Source: Microthrix sp041394405
GTDB taxonomy: Bacteria > Actinomycetota > Acidimicrobiia > Acidimicrobiales > Microtrichaceae
Assembly: GCA_041394405.1 (NCBI GenBank)
Contig: JAWKIF010000012.1
Span: 186,001-250,000 of the forward strand
Direction of reading: 5' to 3'
DNA length: 64,000 nt
The first letter of the stretch is position 1; every line of letters starts with the position of its first letter. The notes below the pieces were generated by a model. It made no database searches. It was not told where the DNA came from and saw nothing but the letters and a program-made list of their open reading frames with translations. This document shows, piece after piece, positions 1-7,888 of this stretch. A program made the position numbers and the translations under genes.

Positions 1-669
1 GTGGTACTCACAACCGTCCACGGAGGGCCGCCGGGGCGTCCACTCCGACAACCGGTGCAACAGCGCTCCGGCCCGATGGATGGCGTTATTCCCCATCCAT
101 GCCCGGGCCGTATGGGCACGAACACCGCGCAGCTGCACCGACACCCGAACCGAGCCCTGACATCCGGCCTCGAGTGCGCCGTCGGTCGGCTCTCCCAACA
201 GCGCAACGTCGCCCTCCAGGAGATCCGGGCGTTCGCGTTCCAGCTCCAGCAGGCCGGAGTGTTCGGTGGCCACCTCCTCCCGGGCATAGAAGACCCAGGT
301 GACGTCCACCTGGGGCTCGGGCACGCTCCGCGCCAGGTCCAACATGACCGCCAGGCCCCCCTTCATGTCGGCCGATCCCAAACCCCAGAGCGTCTCTCCG
401 TCGATGCGGGGCGCTGCGTTGCCGTTGGCCGGAACGGTGTCGAGGTGACCGCCCAGGATCAGCCGCTGGGCACGCCCGAGGTGGGTTCTGGCCACCACGT
501 TGTCGCCAACCCGGTCGACCGAGAGCGCGCCCGCCGGCCGGGTCGAGACCACCGAGCGCAACCACGCCTCCACGAAGTCGGCCAAGGCTCCCTCCGCGAA
601 GCTCTCCGAGGGCACCGCAACCAGCTCCGCAGTGGCCGACAGCAGATCGTCGGGCAGCTCAGCGAGCAT
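1..669 (-). CDS. dapE: Succinyl-diaminopimelate desuccinylase (partial, 3' end outside window)
   Basis: Zinc-dependent M20 peptidase-family enzyme that removes succinate from N-succinyl-LL-diaminopimelate in lysine/peptidoglycan precursor synthesis. The first 223 residues are visible; the gene runs off the window start. Seen in sequence: the metal-binding GHLDT at residues 74-78, the bridging-Asp region DMKGG at 101-105, the catalytic/metal pair EE at 131-132, and GEPTD at 159-163, all in M20 order and spacing. The ATG start overlaps the stop of the upstream membrane-protein gene by 11 bp, so translation is probably coupled. dapC lies two genes upstream on the same strand, which supports DapE over other M20 deacylases such as ArgE. 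Confidence 0.93.
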   Translation of the reverse strand, partial: MLAELPDDLLSATAELVAVPSESFAEGALADFVEAWLRSVVSTRPAGALSVDRVGDNVVARTHLGRAQRLILGGHLDTVPANGNAAPRIDGETLWGLGSADMKGGLAVMLDLARSVPEPQVDVTWVFYAREEVATEHSGLLELERERPDLLEGDVALLGEPTDGALEAGCQGSVRVSVQLRGVRAHTARAWMGNNAIHRAGALLHRLSEWTPRRPSVDGCEYH

Positions 670-1324
670 TGCCGGCTCCACCGCTTGGGGGCGGGTGGGA
701 GAGCCGCCATGCCCGCAGGGCACGATGGCGAATCCAGAGCGCCGCCGCCCCGAGGCCGCCGGCCAGCGCCATGCCCAACGCAGCCGGGGTGAGCCCCAGC
801 AACACCTGCATCATCTCCGCGTTTCGGTCCACTCGATCGATGACGACCCGGTCGTCCTCCAACGCCGAGATGGTCGCCCGGCCGGGCCGTCCGACCTCCA
901 CGGTGTAGGTGCCCGAACGCGGAATACGAATCTCCTGGAATGACACAAAGCTGCGACCATCGACCTCAGAGGAGGTGACGGCCTCCGGCTCGGTGAGGCC
1001 AAGTTCCCCCTGATCGGAACGAACGGCGACCGTGAGGTTCTGGGGAACGCCGGTGGAGGGGGCGTCTTGTTCGTAGTACAGCCCATAGGTGGCAGGTTCT
1101 TCGATGCGAACCTGCTCCTCGGACGGAACGCGAAGTCGCGCTACCGGCTCGGCGGAGGGCCCGCCCCATCGTTGGAGGCTGTCGCCGCTGAGTGCGTCGG
1201 TCGCCATGAATCCAGCCAGCAGAACCAAGCTGGCGGCCACCAAGAGTCCCACCGACCACCGTCTCGCCACCGCCAGGGCCGGATCGTTGTCGTCGGCAGT
1301 CGCCGGGGTCGCAGGCTGGGTCAT
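659..1324 (-). CDS. Hypothetical membrane protein, 221 aa, two TM anchors
   Basis: Not recognised. The predicted protein has a short N-terminal tail, a hydrophobic segment at about residues 24-44, an exported region of about 130 residues rich in beta-type sequence, and a second hydrophobic segment near 177-199 followed by a basic tail. Start ATG overlaps the stop of the upstream gene as ATGA. Its 3' end overlaps the dapE start. Length and architecture match the upstream gene, which suggests an old tandem duplication, although the two sequences have diverged strongly. Placement inside a dapC-dapE group suggests co-expression with DAP synthesis, not necessarily a role in it. Confidence 0.8.
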   Translation of the reverse strand: MTQPATPATADDNDPALAVARRWSVGLLVAASLVLLAGFMATDALSGDSLQRWGGPSAEPVARLRVPSEEQVRIEEPATYGLYYEQDAPSTGVPQNLTVAVRSDQGELGLTEPEAVTSSEVDGRSFVSFQEIRIPRSGTYTVEVGRPGRATISALEDDRVVIDRVDRNAEMMQVLLGLTPAALGMALAGGLGAAALWIRHRALRAWRLSHPPPSGGAGNAR

Positions 1325-1986
1325 CGGGAACGGCCCGGCGCCGGCTCGGCCCGGAGTTGCACGAGGGCTCGCAAGCGAGCCCTGTCGCGGGCCCGGCTGA
1401 CGCCGATTGCCAGGCCGGCACCAACGAGGACAAGCACCAATCCACCGACCGCTCCGCCCACCATCAACCCCGTGCCAGTCGCAGGGGAATCCGGGTCGGC
1501 CACCACGATCTGAAACTGGCGCTCGTCCAAGGTGCCATCCGGGTCGACCGACACGGTGTAGTTGCCCGTCACCACCTCAAAAGAGGCGATCGGCAGGAGT
1601 TCCGAGGAGACACCGGCGTGTCGCTCCAGGTCCGGTGTGGCGTTCACCTGGACCTCGCCGGCGTCCCGGGTGACCACCGGGGGCAGGTAGTCCGGCATGC
1701 CGACGACGTCGGACAGGGTCGAGCGCTCCAGATAGACGCCGACGCGACCCACGCGGCCATCCGATGAGAACTGGACCTGCCCGGGGAACTCCGCTCTGCC
1801 CAGCTCCTGTGGGCCGCTGTCCGCCAGAAACCCGACAGTCACCAAGCCAACCCCGCCCGCGATGCCCACCAGCGCCACGATCGCACCAAGCACCACCCAT
1901 GCCTTGGACGGCCGCACCTCGCTGGGTCGGGTGGACGCGCCGGGAACGGTCGGGGTCAGCTCATCCGGCGATGTCATCGGGGCCAT
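1321..1986 (-). CDS. Hypothetical membrane protein, 221 aa, two TM anchors
   Basis: Not recognised. An N-terminal Pro/Ser/Thr-rich tail is followed by a TM segment at about 29-53, an extracytoplasmic region of about 120 residues, a Gly/Val-rich TM segment near 176-199 and an Arg-rich C-terminus. The reading frame is open much further upstream, but that extension would lie inside dapC and reads as antisense-frame sequence. ATG at 1986 (or 1977) is 34 bp after the dapC stop and is the sensible start. Same length and topology as its downstream neighbour. Possibly envelope-associated; no function can be given. Confidence 0.78.
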   Translation of the reverse strand: MAPMTSPDELTPTVPGASTRPSEVRPSKAWVVLGAIVALVGIAGGVGLVTVGFLADSGPQELGRAEFPGQVQFSSDGRVGRVGVYLERSTLSDVVGMPDYLPPVVTRDAGEVQVNATPDLERHAGVSSELLPIASFEVVTGNYTVSVDPDGTLDERQFQIVVADPDSPATGTGLMVGGAVGGLVLVLVGAGLAIGVSRARDRARLRALVQLRAEPAPGRSR

Positions 1987-2020
1987 TGTCGCAGCCCGGA
2001 CACCGGACGTGGGTGCATCC

Positions 2021-3139
2021 TCACCGGCCCGAGCCGGCGAGCTCGCCCCCTCCGGCATCCATCCACCCATCGGGGAGCGATGCCAAGCGTCTCGCAGCCT
2101 CCTCCACCTCCGCATCCGGTCGGACCGCGGCGAGGCGGACTCGTCCCGCACCGGCTGGCCCGTAGAGCGATCCCGGCTGCACCAGCACCCCGGCCCGCTC
2201 AAGCGCCGCGACCACTGGACCCTCGGGGCCGCCGACCTCCAGCCACAGGTAGAACCCTCCTCCCGGCAGCTGGTGCGACGGGAAGCCGGCAAGGGCGGCG
2301 GCCTCGGCGAGGCGATCCAAACGCCGCCGATAGCGTTCTCGCTGGACCACCACATGGTGCTGGTCGCCCCAGGCCGCAGCGGCGGCGGCCTGGATCGGAC
2401 CGGGCACCACCAGGCCCAACTCCCGTCGGTGCTCGCCCAGCGCCGCCACCAGCGAAGGATCGCCTGCGTAGGCCCCGGCCCGGCCGCCAGCCAGGTTCGA
2501 GCGCTTGGACAGCGAGTGCAACGCCAGTACGCCGGCGCTGCCCGCCGAGAGCACGGTGGCTCCCGGGAGCTGTGCCTCGCCGGTCGGCTGACCCGCCCAC
2601 GTGAACTCCACGTAGCACTCGTCCGAGCACACCACCACGCCGTGAGCCCGTCCCCACGCAGCAGCGGCGCCGAGGTCGTCCAAACCGCCGGCCGGGTTGC
2701 CCGGGGTGTTCAGCCACAGCAGTCGCGCCCGCGCGGCGTCGGCAGGGTCGATGGCGTCCACATCGAGGGTGAACTCTGGCGTCATCGGCACCCGAACCAC
2801 GCGACACCCCGCCAGCTGCGCCCCCACCGCATAGGTGGGATAGGCCACCGCCGGCACCAGCACGGTGTCCCGCCCTGGTTCCACCAGCGGCCCCAGCAGC
2901 AGCGCCAGGCTGCCCACAAACTCCTTGGTGCCGACACACGCCGCCACGTCGGCCGGGTCCACCTCCACCCCCAGCCGGCGGGCCATCCACGTGGCGGCGG
3001 CCTCCCGGTAGGCGGGCGAGCCCACCGACCGGCCGTAGCCGGCCAACGTGTCGGTGGCCCCGGCCATCGCCGTCAACACCACGTCCGGCGGGGGATCAGT
3101 GGGCGACCCCAACCGCAGGTCGATCGCACCGGCGACCAC
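2021..3139 (-). CDS. dapC: Succinyldiaminopimelate transaminase
   Basis: PLP-dependent class I/II aminotransferase converting N-succinyl-2-amino-6-ketopimelate to N-succinyl-LL-DAP. Seen: the PLP-lysine region SLSKRSN (Lys about residue 212), NTPGNPAGG near 144-152 contacting cofactor, and SDECY near 172-176 with the Asp that pairs with the pyridine nitrogen. 372 residues is typical for the actinobacterial DapC family. It starts 1 bp from the hflX stop, so the two genes abut. Downstream lie two membrane-protein genes and dapE, the enzyme of the next step, which makes DapC more likely than a general aspartate-type aminotransferase. Confidence 0.9.
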   Translation of the reverse strand: MVAGAIDLRLGSPTDPPPDVVLTAMAGATDTLAGYGRSVGSPAYREAAATWMARRLGVEVDPADVAACVGTKEFVGSLALLLGPLVEPGRDTVLVPAVAYPTYAVGAQLAGCRVVRVPMTPEFTLDVDAIDPADAARARLLWLNTPGNPAGGLDDLGAAAAWGRAHGVVVCSDECYVEFTWAGQPTGEAQLPGATVLSAGSAGVLALHSLSKRSNLAGGRAGAYAGDPSLVAALGEHRRELGLVVPGPIQAAAAAAWGDQHHVVVQRERYRRRLDRLAEAAALAGFPSHQLPGGGFYLWLEVGGPEGPVVAALERAGVLVQPGSLYGPAGAGRVRLAAVRPDAEVEEAARRLASLPDGWMDAGGGELAGSGR

Positions 3140-4474
3140 TCAGGCCACCTCGGCCGGCCGCTCAAACTCGGCGAACCGCCCGCGTTGCTCCTCCGGAAGC
3201 CTGGTGCGCATGACCATGCCATCGGCGTTCGACACCTCCGACACCACCTCGCCGTGGGTATGAACCGAGGCGATCACGTCGCCACGATCCCACGGGATGT
3301 GCAGTTCCACCATGGCTCGCTGCGACCGCAACCGGTCGCCGATGGCGTCCAGCAACGAGTCGATTCCCAGCCCCGTGGCCGCCGAGATGGCCACGGCTGC
3401 CGGATCGGCGGCCGCCAGCCGAGCCGCCTCCGGCGACACGTCGGCCTTGTTGTAGACCAGCAGCTCCGGTCGATCGGAGGCGCCGATCTCGCCCATGATG
3501 GCCCGGACAACGGCAATCTCGGCAGCGGGATCGGGGGCCGAACCGTCCACGACGTGCACCAGCAGGTCGGCCTCGGGCACCACCGACAGCGTCGTCTTGA
3601 ATGCCTCCACCAGTTCGTGGGGGAGCTTGCGCACGAAGCCCACCGTGTCGGTCAGCAACACCGTCTCGCCGCCCGGCAGGCTGAGCTTGCGGGTGGTCGG
3701 GTCCAGGGTGGCGAACAAGCGGTCCTCCACCAAGACCCCGGCATCGGTCAGGCGGTTCTCCAGCGTGGACTTGCCGGCGTTGGTGTAGCCCACGATGACC
3801 ACGTGGGCCACCCCGGATCGTTTGCGGGCCTTGCCCTGCGTCGCCCGGTGGCGCCGCACCTCGCGCAGCTCGGCCTCCAGCTTGTGCACCCGGCGGTCCA
3901 GGCGTCGCCGGTCGGTCTCCAGGGCCTTCTCACCGGGGCCCCGTCGGGCCCCGCCGAGACCACCGGCCTGCTGGGACAACGCCTTGCCTCGCCCCTTGAG
4001 GCGGGGGGCCAGATAGCGCAGCTGGGCCAGCTCCACCTGCGCCTTGCCCTCCTGGCTGTGGGCGTTCTGAGCGAAGATGTCCAGGATCACCGCAGTGCGG
4101 TCGATGGCGGTGCGGCCCAGCAGCTTCTCAAGGTTGAACTGCTGCGCCGGGCTGAGTTGGTCGTCGAAGACCACCGTGTCGCAGTCGGTTGCCTCGGCCA
4201 TCCGACGGATCTCGTCGGCCTTGCCCTTTCCCACATAGGTGGCCGGATCGGGCGCGTGGCGGCGCTGCGTGAGGCGACCGACCACGTCGGCGCCCGCCGT
4301 ATCCACCAGCAGTTCCAGCTCGTCGAGGGAGTCATCGACGTCGTCATCGGCCCCATCGGCGATGACTGCCACCAGCAGGATGCGCTCGCGGAAGGTGCGC
4401 TCGATGAGCCCCCCCGACTCGCCGCCAAACTCGCCGAACCCACCGCGGTGGGTTTCGATGCGCTCCTCGGTCAC
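3140..4474 (-). CDS. hflX: GTPase HflX
   Basis: Ribosome-associated GTPase of the Obg-HflX family; family members bind the 50S subunit and rescue or split stalled ribosomes under stress. Seen: an N-terminal HflX domain with the YVGKGKA signature near 80-86, a coiled helical linker at about 185-215 rich in Arg/Glu, G1 GYTNAGKST at 229-237, G3 DTVGF at 276-280 and G4 NKAD near 343. 444 residues, normal for the family. The 5' end overlaps the dapF stop by 4 bp and the 3' end abuts dapC. The order miaA-dapF-hflX on one strand is common in Actinobacteria. Confidence 0.95.
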   Translation of the reverse strand: MTEERIETHRGGFGEFGGESGGLIERTFRERILLVAVIADGADDDVDDSLDELELLVDTAGADVVGRLTQRRHAPDPATYVGKGKADEIRRMAEATDCDTVVFDDQLSPAQQFNLEKLLGRTAIDRTAVILDIFAQNAHSQEGKAQVELAQLRYLAPRLKGRGKALSQQAGGLGGARRGPGEKALETDRRRLDRRVHKLEAELREVRRHRATQGKARKRSGVAHVVIVGYTNAGKSTLENRLTDAGVLVEDRLFATLDPTTRKLSLPGGETVLLTDTVGFVRKLPHELVEAFKTTLSVVPEADLLVHVVDGSAPDPAAEIAVVRAIMGEIGASDRPELLVYNKADVSPEAARLAAADPAAVAISAATGLGIDSLLDAIGDRLRSQRAMVELHIPWDRGDVIASVHTHGEVVSEVSNADGMVMRTRLPEEQRGRFAEFERPAEVA

Positions 4475-5274
4475 GGGGTCACCACCTCGGCGACGAAGGT
4501 TGCCGGGCCCACCAGCGATGCCCCGAGGTCGTTCAGTTCCACCACCGCCTCACCCCCCGGCATGGCGACGGTCACGGTGTTTCCCACCAGTCCCCACCGG
4601 CGGGCCACCCATGCAGCCACGGTGGCCCCGGATCCGCAGGCCTCGGTCATGCCGGCCCCGCGCTCCCACGGCCGCATCACCAGGCGATCGTCACCCTCGG
4701 GCGAGATGACGTGAACGTTGGCCCCGCCAGGTACCGCCTCCTCCACCCGGCGACCCACGGTGGTCAGGTCGATGGATGCCAGGTCGGGAGCCAGCTCGCC
4801 GGGGCCCAACAGCACAACGTGGGGATTGCCCACCGAAGCCGTGGCCGCTTGGGTGAAGCCGAGGTCCGCCACCACTCCGGGCAGCTCGGGCCCGTCGGTG
4901 ATGGCGCCCATCTCCGTCGAGACGGTAAGGGTCAACGGGTCCTCGGTGGCCGAGGCAACGGCTGCCCGGGTGCCCCCCTGAGTGGACACGCTCACGGTGC
5001 CCTCTCCTCGCCCCTCGGCCCGGAGCCAGGCCTGAACCAGACAGCGCAGTCCGTTGCCGGAGATCTCTGCCTCGGAGCCATCGGCGTTGTGCAGCCGAAA
5101 GCCGACATCGGCCGTGTCGCTGGCCGCCCCCCAGATCAGCCCGTCGGCGCCCACACCCGTGCGACGGTGGCACAGCGATCGCGCGACCTCGGGCGCCTCG
5201 TTGAGGGGCCCGTTCGTCGCTTCCAGCACGACGAGGAAGTCGTTGGCCAACCCGTGGTGTTTGGTGAGATGCAT
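4471..5274 (-). CDS. dapF: Diaminopimelate epimerase
   Basis: PLP-independent epimerase making meso-DAP from LL-DAP, the last step before murein ligation and lysine. Both catalytic thiols are visible: Cys78 in SGNGLRC and Cys213 in EACGSGA. Asn-rich substrate loops (LHNADGSE near 61-68; GNPHV near 149-153) are present. 267 residues, normal length. The ATG start gives the conserved N-terminus with KHHGLANDF. A TANNNT element (TAGGTT, 5289-5284) sits 9 nt before the ATG with no Shine-Dalgarno, so the transcript may begin almost at the start codon. Overlaps hflX by 4 bp. Confidence 0.95.
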   Translation of the reverse strand: MHLTKHHGLANDFLVVLEATNGPLNEAPEVARSLCHRRTGVGADGLIWGAASDTADVGFRLHNADGSEAEISGNGLRCLVQAWLRAEGRGEGTVSVSTQGGTRAAVASATEDPLTLTVSTEMGAITDGPELPGVVADLGFTQAATASVGNPHVVLLGPGELAPDLASIDLTTVGRRVEEAVPGGANVHVISPEGDDRLVMRPWERGAGMTEACGSGATVAAWVARRWGLVGNTVTVAMPGGEAVVELNDLGASLVGPATFVAEVVTP

Positions 5275-5431
5275 GGGCGCCTCAACCTACTGAGCGCGGC
5301 CGCCGAGTCCGTGGCCATTTCCCAAACCGAGGGGTAGGCGCCGCAATCGCGTCCGAACGCGCTCGCAGGGGGTTCACCTCGCGCGAAGCGGCCAGCACGC
5401 GGAATCCTCGGGCAGGCTGGCAGCCTGCGGG

Positions 5432-5932
5432 CTATGCGACCGGGTCCCCGGTGGACGGCGCGGTGAGGGCGGCGACCACGGCATCGGGCTCGGGAACCGT
5501 GAGGGTGACCGTCCGGTGATTGAGAAGGGTGAGCTTCACCGTCGGTCCGCTTCGGACCGTGCTGCACGTCCGCTTGGGTGTCCACCAAAACCCCCACGAG
5601 ACCCGCCACCACGCCAGATCGATCACCTCCGCGTTCGCAATCTCGTCCAGGCGGTAGTGGCATCTGGGCCAGCCAACCAGGCCCCAGCGGATGGTCAGTC
5701 CGTTTGGTCCGGCCGTGGCGCGCACGCTCGACGCGGTGAGCAGGTTGACCAGCCCGCCGATAGCAACCAGCAGGAGCGGCAACGACAGGTCGCTCCACGG
5801 CGCCGTGGCTTGCCTGCCCATCAACACGATCAGGAGCGCTCCGAAGCATGTGGAGGCGACCATGGGCCAACTCGTCGTGCGACCGGTGTAGACGGCGTGG
5901 CGTCCCGAACTGGCCAGGGGCAGTGAGGTCAT
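5432..5932 (-). CDS. Small membrane protein with PH-like domain
   Basis: 166 residues. Two hydrophobic stretches (about 24-40 and 46-66) precede a C-terminal region with the pattern of bacterial PH-like domains: beta-strands around a GLTIRWGLVGWPR segment, then a Trp-rich stretch and a final strand. Start ATG overlaps the GntR stop as ATGA, so it is translationally coupled to the regulator and is probably its main target. YtrA-type GntR regulators often lie next to membrane proteins or transporters. Substrate or partner unknown. Confidence 0.8.
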   Translation of the reverse strand: MTSLPLASSGRHAVYTGRTTSWPMVASTCFGALLIVLMGRQATAPWSDLSLPLLLVAIGGLVNLLTASSVRATAGPNGLTIRWGLVGWPRCHYRLDEIANAEVIDLAWWRVSWGFWWTPKRTCSTVRSGPTVKLTLLNHRTVTLTVPEPDAVVAALTAPSTGDPVA

Positions 5933-6276
5933 GTCAGCTCCTTGATGATTCGAACGAGCTCGTTCCTTCCGATGCCGTGCGCCGACGCGGTTGCCACCAG
6001 CTCCCTGGCTGCGTCGACCACGAACGACGATGCAGGTCCGACCGATGCCACCCGCGCGCCACGTCCTCGTCGGAACTCGAGGGTGCCCTCGTTGCGCAGC
6101 TGCCGGTAGGCGGCAAGGACGGTATTGCGGTCGACGGACAAGGCCGCCGCGAGCTCGACCGCTGGTGGCAACCGCTCGCCGACTGGGAGTTCGCCCGAGG
6201 AGACCGCACCGCGAACGCAGCCCGCAATCTGGTCCTGAAGGCGCTCCCGGGAGGTGTGATCCACGGACCATTTCAT
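5929..6276 (-). CDS. GntR-family transcriptional regulator (YtrA-like)
   Basis: 115 residues: an N-terminal winged helix (about 8-75, with LQDQIAG, LPVGERLPP and VDRNTVLAAYRQLRNEG) followed by only a short helical tail, the size of the YtrA subfamily, whose effector region is reduced. The start is ATG at 6276. A TATACT -10 box (6288-6283) lies 6 nt upstream and no ribosome-binding site is seen, so the mRNA is probably leaderless. The -10 is embedded in a perfect inverted repeat, so autoregulation is likely. Coupled to the downstream PH-like membrane-protein gene. Confidence 0.9.
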   Translation of the reverse strand: MKWSVDHTSRERLQDQIAGCVRGAVSSGELPVGERLPPAVELAAALSVDRNTVLAAYRQLRNEGTLEFRRGRGARVASVGPASSFVVDAARELVATASAHGIGRNELVRIIKELT

Positions 6277-6497
6277 GGTGCTAGTATATGTAGCACCACT
6301 AGCACCAGCCGGGCAAGGCTCCCGCTGAGCAGCTCTGGGCCGCCGATCCGCCGGTCAAGGCAGTAAACGGTGCAGACGGTTCTGCGGTCGACGCCATCGC
6401 AACTCTCGAACTTCACGGGGAGGTACTCCGAGCGGCGTGCCTGCTCGATCAATTCGGCGATCGATTCGGCTGGTTCGAGGCCGTCGTGGTCGCTCAC
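6273..6497 (-). CDS. Possible small ORF between miaA and gntR, 74 aa
   Basis: GTG start overlaps the miaA stop (GTGA) and the TGA stop overlaps the gntR ATG (ATGA), the spacing seen in translationally coupled operons. The first 50 residues are mixed acidic/hydrophobic with Cys at several positions, are not low-complexity, and match no family I know. The last residues are encoded by the operator palindrome of gntR, so the C-terminus may be fortuitous. It could be a decayed gene or pure chance. Confidence 0.35.
   Translation of the reverse strand: MSDHDGLEPAESIAELIEQARRSEYLPVKFESCDGVDRRTVCTVYCLDRRIGGPELLSGSLARLVLVVLHILAP
6277..6306. promoter_or_regulatory. Operator palindrome over the gntR promoter
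   Basis: Perfect inverted repeat GGTGCTA (6277-6283) / TAGCACC (6291-6297) with a 7-nt spacer, followed by a third half-site TAGCACC at 6300-6306. It directly abuts the gntR ATG and contains the TATACT -10 element on the minus strand, the expected place for a self-repressing GntR dimer site. Confidence 0.75.
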
Positions 6498-7792
6498 TGG
6501 GTCCTGAACGCGCCCGAACCACCCTCGGTCGCAGAGCCATGGTCCATCCCGGCCTGGGAGTGGCCAAGATCGCCATGGGAACCGGCCGCCGCCCAGGCGG
6601 CACGAATGCGCTCGGCCACCTCGTGGGGCGCAGCGTGGCCGTCCACCCAGCTCACGCGGGGGTCGCGCCGAAACCACCGCTCCTGACGCACGGCGAACTG
6701 CTGGGTGCGCACGATGGCCACCTCGACGGCATCATCAAGGCTGCGCTTGCCATCGAGGTGCTCGGCTAGCTCCCGGTAGCCCAGCGCCTGCGCCGCCGTC
6801 CTCGACCACGGTCGGGGCAGCGCCAGCAGCGACCGCACCTCGTCGAGCAACCCGGCCTCCATCATCGCCCGGAAACGAGCGCGGATGCGCCGGGCGGTCT
6901 CCGCCCGCTCCAGCCGCAGCCCCACCTGGACAAACGGGGTGGGGGGAGCGACGCCCAGCCCGGGCCCGTAGCTCGAGAAGGGTCGGTCCGACCCCACGGT
7001 CACCTCCAGCGCCCGCAGCACGCGCCGCCGGTTGGCGGGCTCCATGCGGCCGGCCGCCTCGGGATCAAGGCGCGCCAGGCGTGCGTGCAACGATTCGACC
7101 GATGCCCCGGCGGCCAGCTCGGCCTCCAGGGCGGCGGCCACATCGGGGTAGCGACCCGGCAGCTCCAGCGCGTCAATGACCGCCCGGTGGTACAGGCCGG
7201 TGCCGCCCACCAACACGGCGCGGGAGCCTCGGTCGGCGATGGCGTCGAACGCCCGGTCGGCCGCACGCTGGAATCGGGCCACCGAGAATTCTTCGTGCGG
7301 CTCCACCACATCCAACAAGTGGTGGGGAACCCGTGCCCGCTCGGCCGCGGTCGGCGTTGCGGTGCCGGTGTTCATGTGACGGTAGACCGTCATCGAATCG
7401 GCGGCCACCGCCTCCAGCGAGCCGACCAGCTCGGCCAGGGCCAGCACCACGGCGGTCTTGCCCGAGGCCGTGGGGCCCACTAGCGCCAGGGGCCGGTCCA
7501 ACCCCGCGGCGCCATCCCACCGGTTGACGTGGCCGCGTGCTCCCTCGCCTGGTTTCGGGGGCGCCGCCGGGCCGCCGATGTCGGCATCGGAGAGCGGCGC
7601 AAGTCCAAGCTCCCAGCGCAGGTTGCTCATGGCCTGTCGCAGCTCCACTGCCAGCTCCGGTTCCGTGGCCACGTCGGCAGTCTGCCAGGGTCGACCAGTC
7701 CCTGGACGGCCGTCCACAACCAGGTCATGGACGGCGATGCCGACCCGATCGGCGCAACCGCGCTGCAGCTCCCCGCTGCTGGTGCCGCTCAC
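6494..7792 (-). CDS. miaA: tRNA dimethylallyltransferase MiaA
   Basis: Transfers the dimethylallyl group to A37 of tRNAs reading U-starting codons; the product is then methylthiolated by MiaB, encoded at 12,218-13,720. Seen: P-loop GPTASGKT at about 106-113, the D-S-M-T-V-Y-R-H nucleotide/tRNA loop, and the QFAVRQERWFRR-type C-terminal RNA-binding stretch. Conserved sequence begins only near residue 100. The preceding region keeps high third-position GC and looks coding at least back to ATG 7630, so the true start is either GTG 7792 or ATG 7630. The long N-terminus is unusual; MiaA is normally about 300 residues. Confidence 0.92.
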   Translation of the reverse strand: MSGTSSGELQRGCADRVGIAVHDLVVDGRPGTGRPWQTADVATEPELAVELRQAMSNLRWELGLAPLSDADIGGPAAPPKPGEGARGHVNRWDGAAGLDRPLALVGPTASGKTAVVLALAELVGSLEAVAADSMTVYRHMNTGTATPTAAERARVPHHLLDVVEPHEEFSVARFQRAADRAFDAIADRGSRAVLVGGTGLYHRAVIDALELPGRYPDVAAALEAELAAGASVESLHARLARLDPEAAGRMEPANRRRVLRALEVTVGSDRPFSSYGPGLGVAPPTPFVQVGLRLERAETARRIRARFRAMMEAGLLDEVRSLLALPRPWSRTAAQALGYRELAEHLDGKRSLDDAVEVAIVRTQQFAVRQERWFRRDPRVSWVDGHAAPHEVAERIRAAWAAAGSHGDLGHSQAGMDHGSATEGGSGAFRTQ

Positions 7793-7888
7793 CTGCTGGA
7801 ACCCCGGTTCGTTACGTGGACCGAGGGCACCGAGGACGAGCCGCCCTCGTGCGCCTCGCCACCGTCCCGGTTGAACCCTGACGACGCC

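Noticed and set aside
1862..4714. 950-codon open frame on the plus strand
   Set aside because: Lies antisense to dapC, hflX and dapF, has no family motif and reads as His/Gly/Arg-rich shadow sequence typical of high-GC DNA.
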